64,000 nt of DNA, taken from positions 558,001 to 622,000 of the forward strand of contig JACZZP010000014.1 in the NCBI GenBank assembly GCA_015183035.1, given 5' to 3'. The position numbers and the translations under genes were made by a program. The notes under the pieces are model-generated. The model was not told the origin of the DNA and ran no database searches. It worked only from the letters and a program-made list of their open reading frames with translations. Position 1 is the stretch's first letter, and each line of letters opens with the position of its first letter. This document shows positions 18,031 through 30,940 of the stretch, one piece after another. This stretch comes from Meloidogyne chitwoodi (lineage: Eukaryota; Nematoda; Chromadorea; Rhabditida; Meloidogynidae).

Positions 18031-18690
18031 AATATAATCTAGAAAAAATAAAGAATTATGATAAAATTAACAAAAAAATTAAATAAATTACAAAAAAATA
18101 ATTATTTATAAGAATTTTAGTTAGTAAGGAAAAACAAGCGCGGACAAAACACATTTTAAGATAAACAAAATTTTAAAATTTTAATTGACATTTTTCCTTC
18201 CCTAACAGACTCATTTTTAGTGCGATCTATAATGTATATTGCTTTTTTCTTAAAAAGTTAAAATTCCTAATGTCAAAATATAAAAAGCCAAGCTACTATA
18301 GAATGGACTAATGACAAAATGCCACAAAGGGTGAAATTCTACAAATTAATTTTTTGCAAGAAAATCTTTCATTCTCTCTCTTTTTTACTCTTTTTCTTTT
18401 TCCCGCTCTTAATTTCCACACTCTTTTCACTCTAAAATCCGAAACCTAAAACTAAGAGTTCGATATAATTAGATTGTGGTGTTGAGATATTTTAGTAATT
18501 TATGTCTTGTCCTTTCCTCAAAAATTTAAAAATCCTATGGAAAATTATATTGAAACAAAGCAAGGGAATAGAAAAATTGATTTATTGATTAAAATGACAA
18601 TAAGCGCGAGGTCTAGAAAGCTAACATTTTATTTTAGATATTAATTTTCTTCATTATCTGTTGGTGGATTTTAATTAGATATTTAGCAAT
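18031..18690. promoter_or_regulatory. Divergent intergenic region between SPT16 and DIB1
   Basis: About 660 bases between two divergent starts, so both promoters must lie here. It is A/T-rich with a pyrimidine-rich patch at 18365-18430 (TTTTTCTTTTTCCCGC). No recognised motif beyond that. Confidence 0.4.
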
Positions 18691-19433
18691 ATGTCGTACA
18701 TGCTTCCACATTTACATAATGGATGGCAAGTTGACCAGGTTTTTGTTGTTAATTAATGAACTTTAAAAAATTAATAAATTGTAAAGAATTTTTTAAAATA
18801 TTGTTTAATTATAACCAAAAATAGATTTTAGACTAACAATAAGATTTGAACCAAACAATGAAATCTGAATTCTTTTAATATTTTAGGCTATATTGGCAGA
18901 AGAGGATCGTGTAGTTCTAATACGTTTTGGTCATGATTGGGATCCATCCTGTATGCGTATGGATGAGGTTTTTAATTATTTAATAATTTTAGAAATTAAA
19001 TTTAACTATAGACTCTCTACAAAATTGCCAATAAAATAAAAAATTTTGCGGTTTGTTATTTGGTTGATATTTCTGAAGTTCCTGATTTCAATAAGATGTA
19101 TGAATTGTATGACCCTGTCACTGTAATGTTTTTCTTCAGGTTGACTAAAAAGCAATGATTTAAAATTTTAAACGTTTTAGAAATAAACATATAATGGTTG
19201 ATTTGGGAACAGGAAATAACAATAAGGTTATATTATTATTTAATTAAAGTATTTATTATTTAGATTAATTGGCCAATACATGATGGTCAAGAGCTAATTG
19301 ATATTATTGAGATTGTTTATCGTGGTGCTCGCAAAGGAAGAGGGTACGAGTTATATTTTATATTTTTAAATTTTATTTAATTTACAGACTGGTGATTTCT
19401 CCAAAGGATTATTCCACCAAATACAAATATTGA
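18691..19433 (+). CDS. DIB1: U5 snRNP 15-kDa thioredoxin-like splicing protein (DIB1/DIM1/TXNL4A)
   Basis: The start at 18691 gives MSYMLPHLHNGWQVDQAILA; the end is KDYSTKYKY, stop 19431-19433. The whole 142-residue protein is almost invariant across eukaryotes: EEDRVVLIRFGHDWDPSCMRMDE, then NFAVCYLVDISEVPDFNKMYELYDP, then FFFRNKHIMVDLGTGNNNKINW, then ELIDIIEIVYRGARKGRGLVI. It is a thioredoxin fold without the CxxC pair, and acts in the U4/U6.U5 tri-snRNP to hold the spliceosome inactive before activation. Introns at about 18739-18886, 18969-19011, 19139-19179, 19227-19262 and 19345-19387 keep the frame. Confidence 0.97.
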
Positions 19434-19538
19434 AAAGTGAATATTGGAATAATGTAATTTTTTATTTAATTACAAATGTATTTTATTCTGATAAACTTTT
19501 GAATTAATTTTATAACTCAATTTATCTAAAAAATAATT

Positions 19539-19993
19539 GGTAATACCGAGCTTCCAGCCCCCTATTTTTATTTTTTCCTTTTTTACCTTCATTTTTCCTT
19601 TCTTTTTGCTTTATTCAAGTAATAAGGATTAATTTTTTTATATATAACCTGTATGAGAAATGTGAAAAAGTCAAATTCATTTATTTAACAATATTTTATC
19701 AATATGGAACAACTTAAAAATTTCAACTCTTATAATCTACATGAAAAATTACGTTTGAACGACAATGATTTCGATGCATGGCTCGAGGAGCTTGGACTTC
19801 TTCATTGAAAACGAACCTGTCATAAATGTGGAGGTCGAACAACTATAAAGGGTAAAAAAGACCAGAGATATAGAACATGGAGGTGTACCAAATTAGAGCA
19901 GAGCAGGGATATTTTTCTATTACTTGCTCGAAACAAAAAGAGAAAAAATGAAGGTAAAAAATAAAAATAGGGGGCTGGAAGCTTGGTGTTACC
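19539..19993 (+). mobile_element. Merlin-type DNA transposon, internally deleted (455 bp)
   Basis: Terminal inverted repeats begin GGTAATACCGAGCTTCCAGC at the left and, on the other strand, GGTAACACCAAGCTTCCAGC at the right; they continue into CCCCTATTTTTATTTTTT. Flanks are an exact 8-bp target duplication AAATAATT (19531-19538 and 19994-20001). Inside, a frame from 19704 reads MEQLKNFNSYNLHEKLRLND, then FDAWLEELGLLH, a stop (TGA at 19806), then RTCHKCGGRTTIKGKKDQRY and RTWRC. The Cys-x2-Cys zinc-binding head followed by RYR.WRC is the N-terminus of ISXO2/IS1595-like (Merlin) transposases. The DDE catalytic domain is absent, so it is non-autonomous. An 8-9 bp duplication and ends starting with GG fit Merlin. 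Confidence 0.8.
19704..19960 (+). pseudogene. Remnant of Merlin (ISXO2-like) transposase N-terminus
   Basis: About 85 codons with one in-frame stop. Keeps the zinc-ribbon-like Cys residues but none of the catalytic DDE region expected further on. Lies wholly within the terminal repeats of the element. Confidence 0.65.
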
Positions 19994-20199
19994 AAATAAT
20001 TTAAATAATTAAATTAATAATATTTGTTAACTAAAATACTCTTTAATTAATTAAAATATTAAATTAAAAACACAAATATTTAAAAACCGGAAACAAAATT
20101 TATTAAAATAAAAAATGAGATTATTAATTTAATATATATTTACATTATTCGAAGCAAAAATATATTAATTATTCTTTTCAGTTAATTCGACTTTTTTTT

Positions 20200-23100
20200 T
20201 TAATCTTTTTCTTTTTCAATAATTTCCCATTCTTGGTCATTATTTTTATTATTTTTTAATAAAACTTTCCAATTTTCTTCTTTTTCTTTATTATTATTAA
20301 ATATTTCTAAATTTTTAAAAAAAGAAGTATTATTAGATTCTTCTAATAAATTTATATTTTTATTATTTAAATTAGAAAATAAAATTCCTTCATAAATAAT
20401 TCCATTTAAATCTAAAGAAACAATTAATGATGAAGATTGTTGTTGTTTTAATTGTTCAGAAATTATTGGATTTTCATTAAATTTAATTATTCCTTTATTA
20501 ATAATATTTTCATTAATTCCTAAAAAAATATATATTATTAATTAATTAATTAATTATTACAAATAAACCCTTTACCTATATTTAATAATTTATTTAATAT
20601 TTTACCATTAATTTTAAATAAACAATTTATTGGATTTTGTTGATTTAAATTAATTATTTCTTCTTTTTCTTCATTATTATTAATTACTGTATTTACTGAT
20701 TGTGAACGTAATTGCTTAAAATTTGTTATTTTATTATTATTTGATTGAATTGATGAAAAACTAGTTTTTGGCCTTTTTTCTGGCATTATTTTATTTTTTT
20801 GATTAAATAATGATTTAGAAAGTTCTTCTTCTTCTTCTTCCATTCTATTAAAAAAAAGAAAATAAATTTATAATAATAATTTAATTTATTTAAAATATTA
20901 TTTTAATTTATTAAATTAAAAATAAAAACTTTGAATAAATATAATTATTATTATTTGTTGTTTTATTAGGTATTAAATATTCTTCTTCTATATTATTATT
21001 TCCTTCTTTTATTAAATCTAAATAATTAAATTTATCAAATATTTGTTTTGTACAATTAGTTAAATTTAATGCATCATTTAATTGTTGTTGTTCTTCTTTT
21101 GGGAAAATTAATTTAATTTATTAATTTAAAATATAATTATATTTTTTAATCCGAGTCCAAAAACTTTAGAAAATTTTGAATATGAAATTTGGAAGAATCA
21201 AAAATAATTAAAAATATATTTTTATTAAAAAAACCTTTTAAAATATTTTCTTCTTCTATAGGTAAATTATTATTATTAAATAAAGTTGCTAATTGAGAAG
21301 AAGAAAAAGAATTATTAAAAGCAGCAGCAGCAACTATCATTTGTGTTATTATATTATTATTATTATTATTAATTGATGATGAAGATGAAGGAATTAAAAA
21401 CAAAGAATTTGTAGAAGAAGAAGAAGATTGTTGTTGTTGAAACTAAAATATTTTAATAAAATATAAAGAAATAAAAAAGAGTTTTTTTGGGGTTTTACAC
21501 ATTATAATAAATTATAATTTATATTTTTACATTTTGTTCTTGTTTTTGAAGAATAGATGGAGGTGTTGTTGATATAGAATTATTTGTTAATGTTGTATTT
21601 GTTGTTATTCCAGGTTTACGTCCTTCACGTTTATTTCCATCTACAGCTGCTTGTAAATCTGCTATATTACTAAAATTGTGTCGATGACATTCATAATCAA
21701 ATAAATATTTAGAATATCTTTAAATAATAATAATTAAATAAATTAATAATAATTAAAATAACTGAGTTCTTAAAGTAAAAGCAGCAGAAGTTATCGAAGG
21801 AGGTAAATTAAGTCCTTTAGTTATTTCACGCCAAAGTTTTTTATTAATTACTTCAACAAGTCCACCATGTTGAACAACTAGACGATATAACTTTAAATTA
21901 AATATTATTTTTAAAAAAATTAAAAAAGAACTTCATAAAGATCTAAAACTTGTTTAGCCATTATTGGAATTCTAGTAACTGGTTTATTTATTTTATGCAT
22001 AAATTGAAGCCAATCATTTAACCATTCTTTACGTGATGTATCTTCAGAAAGATCATAAAGCTTAAAAAATAATTAAATAAAAATATTAATTAATTAAATT
22101 AATTAATTATTTTTGTCATATTCCCCCACAGTAGTCTTCAAATAAATTAAAAATATATTTTTTTCTTTCATTTTTTAACCAATAGTAATGAAAAGGAGAA
22201 AAAAGGAGAAGAAAATAATTAAAAAAATATTAAAAAATTAAACATTTATTTTTTTAAATTATTTAAAAATTAAAATTAATTAAATATATTTTTTAAAAAA
22301 TATTATTAAATAATTAAAAATAATAATTTAATTTTTTAAAGTATTTTTTTTAATTAAAAAATACTAAATTATAGAATAATATAATATATAATTTTAGTTA
22401 ATATTTAAATAATTTTTAATTTATTTAATTAAAATAATTTCCCTCGAATAATTCTTTTTTTTTGTTCTTAAAGTAATATTTATAAAAAGAATGTATATAA
22501 ACAATATTTTAAGACTTTTAAATAAATAAATAAATATTTAATTTGCCATTAAAAAAGAAAAGAAAGTTTTGCCCATTTAAAAATTAGGGAAAAGAATTAT
22601 TTATTTTCTTTTCTTTTTGTCGGTTATAATAATTTGTGCCAAAATAATATTAAAACAATATATAATCCAACTAAATTTACTTTTTTTTTAAAAAAAAAAA
22701 AGAATTATTTATTTAGTGTGAAAATATTAAAAAAAGTAATTTTGTTAAATAAAAGCTTTTAAATATTATTTTTTTAAAAAAAGAAATAATATTTAAAAAT
22801 ATAAAAGAAATTTAAATTTAAAACTTGAAAAGAAATAAAAAATTGACAAAAGATTTTAAATAATAAAGTATTTTAAATTATTTAAACTAAAAATATTAAT
22901 TAATGTAATTAAAAATTAAAAAAATTATGGTTAATTATTTAACAATTTTTTAAGTAATTTTGAGAAAATATTAAATTTAAATTACTTTTAAAAATAGTTG
23001 ACAACGAAAGGATTCGAACTTTACTCTATTAATTTTACAGCCAACAACGCTACCAACTAAGCCACACTTATAATGATAAATTAACCTGTTTAAATTGATC

Positions 23101-24055
23101 TTCATAACTCCAATTTTGTTTTTCTTCATTATTATTATTAATTAAAAAAATATTTTCAGAAATAATACTAGTAGAAGTTTCTTTTTCTTCTTTTTCTTCT
23201 TCTTGTTCATTATTTTCTTTTGTTAAATCTTCTGGTATTAAATTATTATTAATTAATTCAGAATTATTATTATTTAAATATTTTTGTTGAAATAATTGTT
23301 GATTAAATAAAAAAGGATTTATTAAATTATTATTATTAAAAGAATCAGAAGAAGAAGAAGAAGAAGAAAATAATAATTGTTGTAATTCTTCAGATGATGT
23401 AGATTGTTGTTGATTTAAAAAGAAAGGTGATAATTGGGAAACAATTTGTTGTTGAAAAGGTAATAAAAAAGGAGAAGGATTAAATGTTGAAGATGATGAA
23501 CATATTTTTTGTTGATCTAAAATAAATATTAATTAAATAAATAATATTAATTACTAACCAATAAATTGACTAAACATTCTCTGAAGTGCCTTTTGAGCTT
23601 CAAAAAATTCAAACATTTGAAAATGTTGTTTATCAAAATTATTAATAATTTCTTCTTCCTTTTCTTCTTCATTTTTATTATTTTTAATTTCTTCACATTT
23701 AGTTAAATTAAGAATTGTTTGATTAAATAAATTATTATTAGAAGAAATTAATTCTTCTTTTTCTTCTTCTAAAATATTTTCATCTTTATTATCAAAAGAT
23801 GTTGAAATATTCTATAAAATAAATTTTATTTTAATTTTATTTTAATGTTTTAAAATTAAATAAATTTACTAAAAAAGGTTCTTGTTGTTGTATTTTATTA
23901 TTTTTAAAATTAAATTGTGAAGATGATAAATTTAAATTTAATTTTCTTTTTCTATTATTATTTATTAATAATGTTTTTTCTTCTTCTTCTTCTTCTTCTT
24001 TATTATTATTTTGAATTTCTGAAATTAAATCTTCAAATGTTATTGGAGAAATCAT
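20200..24055 (-). CDS. cfi-1: ARID3 / dead ringer / CFI-1 transcription factor
   Basis: The ARID domain is split over several exons from 23100 to about 21680. It reads WSYEDQFKQ, then LYDLSEDTSRKEWLNDWLQF, then RIPIMAKQVLDLYELYRLVV, then QHGGLVEVINKKLWREITKG and LPPSITSAAFTLRTQYSKYL; this matches the extended ARID of ARID3 proteins almost word for word. A C-terminal REKLES-like segment is seen at about 20430-20380 (SLIVSLDLNGIIYEGILFSN). The stop at 20200-20202 follows IIEKEKD. The N-terminal half from 24055 (MISPITFEDLISEIQ) is full of Asn, Glu, Gln and Ser runs. In C. elegans CFI-1 binds AT-rich DNA and controls the fate of sensory and motor neurons. A 1-kb intron (about 23090-22063) interrupts the ARID and holds a tRNA-like sequence. 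Confidence 0.93.
22998..23069 (-). pseudogene. tRNA-like sequence (decayed, Tyr-like) in cfi-1 intron
   Basis: On the minus strand the sequence has a good A box (TGGCTTAGTTGG), a B box (AGTTCGAATCC) and a GTA triplet at the anticodon position, but the anticodon and T stems do not pair properly. Probably a tRNA pseudogene or tRNA-derived SINE head. Confidence 0.5.
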
Positions 24056-27000
24056 TTTTTTTAAATTAATTATCTAAAAAAATAAAATTTAAATAATTTA
24101 TTTTTTAAATATAAATTATATTTTATTATTATTATTTTTTTTAAAAGACTTTCTCTATTATATAAAAAAATAAATTTATTATTTTGTGGTTATATTGGCC
24201 AATAAATTTAAGCTAAAATTATGTTTTAAAATAAAAAAAGTGTTTTTGATAAAGAAAATAAATAAAAGGGGAAAAAGTCTAATTCCGCTCATTAATCATT
24301 TGGTAAGCCACGGGAGAAGAAAATAAAAGAAAATAAGGGAAGGAATAAATTTTTTTAAAAAAGGGGAAAGGCATTTTATTTATTTATTTATTATTTTCTC
24401 TTTAAATAAGCACAGCTGAAAGTGATTATAATTCTTTTTTTATTTTTATATAAAAAAAGAAGAACAAGGGCCATATTTTTACAATTGAGGATTTTAATAA
24501 AAATGAGAGAAAGAAAAAAAGAGGAAATTAAATGCTGGTTTACTAATCAACAATAATAATAATAATAATATTTATTTGTTTGTTTTTATTTAAATAAAAT
24601 TAAAAATAATTTATTTATTTTTTATAAAAATTAAAACTAAATAATTTTTAATTTTGCAAGATTTTAATTAAATTAAATTTTTATTATTTATAAATTAATT
24701 ATTAAATTAAAAATTCTATTTTATTTTATTTGTTGAAAAAATAAATAAAATATATTTTCTAATAATTAATTAATATTTTATAAAAAAACATTTATAAAAT
24801 TACAGTATATTAACCACTTTAAAATAATGAAAAGCATAAATATAAAACAAGAGAGAAATACATATAATAATACATAAGTACTTAATATTAAGTAATAATA
24901 ACTTTTTATTTTTTAAAGAAAGGGGAAGTTGCGATAATTAAAATAATATATATACAGAATGAAATTATTTATTTTAATTTATAAAAATAAAAATAATTTA
25001 AAAAAAAATAAAGAGAAGTAAAAATAAAAGAATTATTTACGGATAAATAAATAAATAAATAAAATTATAATAAAAGAGAAAAGCTTTTTTTAAAAAATTA
25101 TTAAATAAAATATGTTAGAGGATTTAAATAATATTTTGGATATAAATAAATAAATAAATATATTCTCTCTCATTTATTGGTAAAGAAAAGAAAAAGAGGG
25201 GAAGAAAAATATATTTAATGCACAAACAATTTCTTTAAATTATTTATTGGTAGTAAAAAATAAAGAAATTTATTTTACAGTAGAATAAAAAATAAAAATA
25301 TTAGAAAAAAGGGGTGGAGATAATAAAAAGAGAGAAAATAAATATTTAAAATAAATTAAAATTTTAGTAATTAATTGGGATATTTAATTAATATTTTATT
25401 TAAAAAAATAAAGAATTTATTATTATTATTAAAAATATATATTTTAATTAATTTAAAATAAATAAATATTTTTTTGTTTTATTTTGATCATTTTCTCGCA
25501 CGCTGTGAGGTGAGAAAAAAAGATTTTTTTAAAACAAAGAAAAAAATAATATATTTATTTATTTAAATATATTTGTTTGTTAAAGTTTTAGTCAAATAAT
25601 TTTATTTATTTATTTAATAAATGTGTAAAAATAAATAAATAATTTAATTAATTTAATTAATTAAATAATATTTTAGATTTAAATTCTGAGATAAAATTAT
25701 TTAAAAGAGAAAACTCTCATTTTAAAATTAAATTTATTTTTTATTATTAAAAAAAAAATAAATATTAGTTAATTTAACAAAAAGAATAGAAAAAGGATTT
25801 AAAATATAAAAAATAATATTTTTTATGTCCAATCTATTGTGGCCAAAATAAATTAATTTTTAATGTTTTTATTTTGTTTGGACATAAATAGACAATATAA
25901 TAATAATAATAAGAGTAATTAATAATAATAAATAAATAAAAATATAAAATATTATTATTATTATTATTATTTGTTGTTTTGCTTTAAATATAAATAAATA
26001 ATTATTAAATATATTTATTAATTTTAGTATTTTAATTTTAAATAATTGAATATATTTAATTTAATTAATTTAATTAATTTGTTCTTTAGAAAGACAAATA
26101 AATTATTATTATTTTTTAATAAATAAATATTAATTAATTAAATTAAAATAATTTAAATTAAAATAATTTAAATTTAAATAATTTAAATATTTACTGTAAT
26201 TATTTTAAAAAATTAAAAAGAAAATATAATTTTTATTTAAAAAAAACAATAAAAAATATTTATATTCATGAAAATTAAAAATATATAATTTTCTAAATAT
26301 TACATCTGTGGTTATTTTATTATAAGAAAACAATAATAATAATAAACTAAATAATAAATTAAAAAATAAAAAGTTTTTCTCCAATTTATTTTTTAGCCTC
26401 ATTGTCCTCCTCTCTCCTTTCTTTCCAGAAAATCATCCCGAATAAATGAATAACAGATTTATATTTTTTTATTTAAAAATTGTCAAGTGCCGTAAGTTTA
26501 TATAATTAATTGACTGGAAAAACCAAAAATAATGGAAATAAATTAAATAATATTATTATAATAGAAGAGAGTAGTAGAAGGAAAACAAAAAATAGGCGCT
26601 AAATGTGTGGTGGTTGGTTATTTTCCCAAATTTTAAGAATATATAAAATGTTAATTAACCAAAAAATAAAGAAAAAGAAAACTTTTAAGAACAATAAAAA
26701 AATAAATGGACATTTATGAGGACAATAAATATTTTTAAAATAAATTAATTAATTAATATTTAATTAAATTTATAAAAATATTTTTAGAGGTAATAAATAA
26801 ATAAATAAATAAATATTATTTATTTATTTATTTAACACAATTGTTATTTTTTATTAATTATTAAAATCTATCAATTGAGAAATAATAAAATAACTTTATT
26901 TAATAATATCTACTAAATCATCAAAAAATAATATATTTTTTATCCACAAAATCTTCTTTTCCCCTCTTTTTATAAAAATTTACTTTTTTATTTTATTTCA

Positions 27001-28100
27001 ATATAAAAATCATCATTTTCTAATTTTTTTCAATAATTCTTTTTTCCTTTTTAATGGAGGAATAAATAAATAAATAAATCTTTTTTTAATATTAAAAAAA
27101 GGCCAACTGTTAATTGCTCAAAAAATGATTGAATAAAAAAAATTATGATGAAAAAAAGAACAATGATGAAATACTTTTTATTTAAAAATAATTTATTTAT
27201 TTATTTATAACTGCAAAAAATTTAAAAATTAAATTAAAATAAATAAATAATAGATTAATGATTAAATAAAAATATTTAAAATATTCTAAAAATAAAATTA
27301 TTTTTTGTCTTTAAAGAATATATTTTAAGTTAATATTAATTAAATTAAAAGAGGAGGGAATTTATTAATTATAATAATTAATTAAAAATAAATAAAAATA
27401 TTTTAATAAAATTAAACTTAAAAAATCTTTTTGGGTCAAAAGCATACTTAATTATTTGTTTTTATATTTAAAATAAATATAACTTTTATTGCTTTAAATA
27501 TATTTAAATAATTAAATAAAATGTATTTTTTTTAAAAATTATTTAAAAAAATAATTTATTCAAAATTCAATTTTTATAAATTTAAATTTAAAAAAATAAT
27601 ATAACAATTAGTAAATTTATCCAATAAGAAGGGGGATAGGCAATATATTTATCTTAATTATTTATTATATAAATTTATATTTATTTTTCTTTTATTTTTT
27701 AAGTGGATATAATAAGGCCTATTAATAATAAGAAAAAGTAAATGAAATAAATAAATATATTTATTTTCAGTTTTCCCGCATTTCATTTTTATACTTAAAC
27801 CTCTTCTTTTCTTTCTCTCCGATGATGCCGCTCCTATTTATTTATTTTTTCTTTATATATTTTTTTAAAAGCTAATCAAGAATATAATAATATTTAAAGA
27901 AAAAAAAGAAACAATTTTACTAGATTATAATTGTTTTAGTAAAAATATATTAATACTTGAAAAGATAATGAAGAGGAGAATATTTATTTATTTTTAAGTA
28001 AATTAGATAAATAAAATTAAATAAATATATACTTTAATTAATATATTTTAAAATTTTGGTTTAAAAAAATAAAAAAGATAAATTGTTATAAATTAATTTA
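24056..28100. other. Gene-free AT desert upstream of cfi-1
   Basis: About 4 kb of nearly pure A/T with simple runs: AAT/TTA repeats (24555-24570, 25895-25970), AAAT repeats (25045-25065, 26800-26815) and short palindromes of ATTTAAAT and TTAATTAA type. No open frame looks coding. As it lies 5' of a neuronal selector gene it may hold distant regulatory sequence, but I see no motif that proves it. Confidence 0.5.
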
Positions 28101-28520
28101 TTTGGAATCGGACTTAAGAAAAAGTCCCGCGTGAGCACTACAAGTTACTATGAAATAATCGACACTGAAACGTTCTTTACTGTTGATAAATTATGAGAGA
28201 CATTTACTTCGCTGCGCCTCAATTCGTCCAACCCTCAATTCGTCCCACAGTTCAAAAACCCTCAAAGGAATTGAGGGCGCGCCCATGTTGAACCTGATAC
28301 ATTTTTTCTTCGGGTCAACCCAAATGATCGATCGAAACCCAAAAGATCGAAGATCGATGAAAGCAATTTGTTAACTTGCCAGTTCGGTCAATTAATAAAA
28401 CACTCTTTGTAGGTCCAAGTTTGAAATGGACTAAATTGTTTTAATGATTTGACCGAACTGGCAAGTTCACAAATTGCTTTCATCGATCTAACGATCTTTT
28501 GGGTTTCGATCTTTAGGGGT
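28101..28520. repeat. GC-richer insertion with 72-bp hairpin arms
   Basis: An island of normal base composition inside the AT desert. Arms 28330-28401 and 28438-28511 are near-perfect inverted repeats (GATCGAAACCCAAAAGATCG ... GAACTTGCCAGTTCGGTCAA), separated by a 36-base loop. Preceding sequence (28183-28300) contains repeated CTCAATTCGTCC. Likely the remains of a foldback transposon; outer ends and a target duplication were not found. Confidence 0.6.
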
Positions 28521-28886
28521 GGACTCATTTTCTTTTGTGGCAATTTATTTGACTTTTGAATTTTATTTTTTTAATTTGTTTTTAACTCGTTTAACTGGAT
28601 CGTTTTTATTAATTTTAATCATTTTTCAATTAATTGTTTTTATATGTATTTGCTGATGCTGCCTAAAGAAACATTTTAAATAAGTACATATAAATATATT
28701 TAAGAAGCATCAATTTTAAAATATTTATTTTGATATTTTTAATTCAATTTATTAGGTAAATCTGCAAAATCTTTTTTTCATTGCTTCTCATTGCATTGTT
28801 TATAGCTGATCCTTTTGTATCTAAAGAGATTTTTTATATCAACACGACACTTTTATTTCCTGTGTGAATATTTATTATTATCATAA

Positions 28887-30760
28887 ATGTCAGCAGCTTC
28901 TAAAGGTTTGAAAAATAATATTTATAATATTCTTTATTTTTTTCCTCTATTACTAAAAATTCCGACTAAAAATTTTGTTTTTAGCGAGGTTCCAAAATCG
29001 TCGAAATAGTTCATCAGCATCTTCAGGTACTACTCCCCCTTCTGTTCATAGTCAATTTGGTTCAATGTTTCATTCTTGCCAAGAGTCTGCATCGGTTTAA
29101 TTTACTTATAAATATTTTTGTTATATATAATTTAATTATTTTTAGTTGTATAATGAGTTTGTTCGGCGAAACATCGACTGTTCTGAGCAAAAGCGACGAG
29201 CCGAATATGTTCGGTGTCATCATATGGCATCACAACAGCATATGGCTTCATCTCCAATTGTTAGCCTTCCTCGAGTAAATTTTAATTTTTTATCAAAATA
29301 TTTTTTCCTAGCAAAATATTCCAAGCAAAGTTCGTCTCACTATTGAAGTACAAAGCAGCGATTTTTGCAGTTTACACAATGGTCGAGAGGCATGGGCTGT
29401 TAATGATTCTTTATCTGATATTATAAAAGACACTGATTGTATGCTACAATTTGCCAATCAACAAGATGAATCTTCAGAACAAATGGGTATTTTTAATCAG
29501 GTATATTATTTATAATTTAGTATTTTTTGTTACTCAAATTTTTTAACCTTTAGGTTACAATTATTGGAGAACTTACCAATGTTGATATTGCAATGAACCG
29601 TATACGGGTGAGCGTTTACTTAAAATTTTAAAAAACAAAAATTTATAATTGAAGGATCTTTGTCCAATTACGATTGCTACACCCTTGAATAATTTAAAAG
29701 ATGAAATTGAATGTAAAAATATAGCCGACCTGATTCGGCAATGGCAAAAATCTGAAGAGCTACGAGAACACTCTCGAGTGCAATTTTCACTTCTCTACCC
29801 GCCAAATCCGTTTTCTTCTATGAATAATGCAGAGGTTATTTTAATTATTGAATTTAGTAATGATCAATTTTTATTTTATTTATATTTCCTTATTTATTTT
29901 ATTTTTAAGATTAATATACCTATGAATATACCTTTCCTTGTACTTCGTGCTTCACGTAAAGATTCTAAAATGATGGCACTCGCATGTGAGGCGGTGACCA
30001 AACTTCTTTTCAAAGAGGTTTTTTACACTAATTTTTAAATTAACTTTCATTTATTTTAGCGTCCAGTATTTTTTGCTTATTTGAAAATTCCTATTTCTCA
30101 GCGTCGTATGATTGTTGGCTCTCCTGAGGGTGTTTTAATCAGTGCAATTTCGACCAAAACAAATGCCACAATTCATTTTCCTTCGTCTGACAAATCATCC
30201 TTTACTAATTATTATTTGAGTGGAACAGCCTGTTCTGTGGTTCATGCTGTGCGTTCTATTCAAGTTTTTTATTTTACTTTAATTTTAAAAAATTTGCATT
30301 TGAGGACATAAGCCCAGTTCGTATTGAATTTGAGGCTGAAAACAATCATTTGGTTAGTGCACTCTTTCAAACAAACGAAGATCATCGAGAACTTGATCAA
30401 TTCGATATTGAACGTGCTGTGATTATTCAATTACGAAAAAGTGTATATGAAGGAGGATTTCGACTTGAATTGGAAGATATGCGAGTAATTCTTTGAACTC
30501 TTTAGATTTTTTAAATTTATTTTAAGCATTCGCTGACATTAATGACTTCTGAAGAGAACATTCAAAATTTGTATAATGTCCGACAGCATTTATTGATTGA
30601 GCCTTGTTGGAAGCATGATCGTCTTCAAAGAAATAACAAACCAAAATATTTGGAATATTTAAAGGTTTTTATTTTAAATTTAAAATAATAAAAGAATATT
30701 TTAATTTTATGTGCTTGTAATGGAATCTTATATGCGTTCATATATTGGTCAAGGAAATAA
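28887..30760 (+). CDS. Bicaudal-C / GLD-3-like KH-domain RNA-binding protein
   Basis: The start at 28887 gives MSAASK, spliced to ARFQNRRNSSSASSGTTPPS. KH-like segments follow: VRLTIEVQSSDFCSLHNGRE; VQFSLLYPPNPF with FLVLRASRKDSKMMALACEA; and AYLKIPISQRRMIVGSPEGV with TKTNATIHFPSSD, then FTNYYLSGTACSVVHAV. The last matches the BicC/GLD-3 KH core, where IHFPD and YL.G are constant. GLD-3 in C. elegans partners the poly(A) polymerase GLD-2 in germline control; BicC proteins silence mRNAs through CCR4-NOT. Length is about 480 residues, shorter than BicC, and no SAM domain is seen. The 3' end is uncertain: the frame can end at 30758-30760 (AFIYWSRK), while another open frame runs to about 30800. 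Confidence 0.7.
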
Positions 30761-30940
30761 AGTAATTTCTGTATGTCGTTGTCGTCGTGTAAAAGAATGA
30801 AGACTTTTTTTAATATAACTAATTTTCTAATTATATTTTTAATAATATATTTAATGACTTTATCTAATAATAAGTACATCTGTTAATAATTAATGTAAAA
30901 AAATTTTATATTCTTTTTTTTTTTGGTTATGCTTACAGTT

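Noticed and set aside
23140..24055. Poly-Asn and poly-Glu runs in cfi-1 as non-coding repeat
   Set aside because: The frame stays open across exons and leads into the ARID domain, so the runs are coding low-complexity sequence.
30700..30800. MESYMRSYIGQGNK... as the final exon of the KH-protein gene
   Set aside because: Its frame does not join the preceding exon in phase with the visible acceptor; the alternative ending at 30760 does. Left open in the entry.
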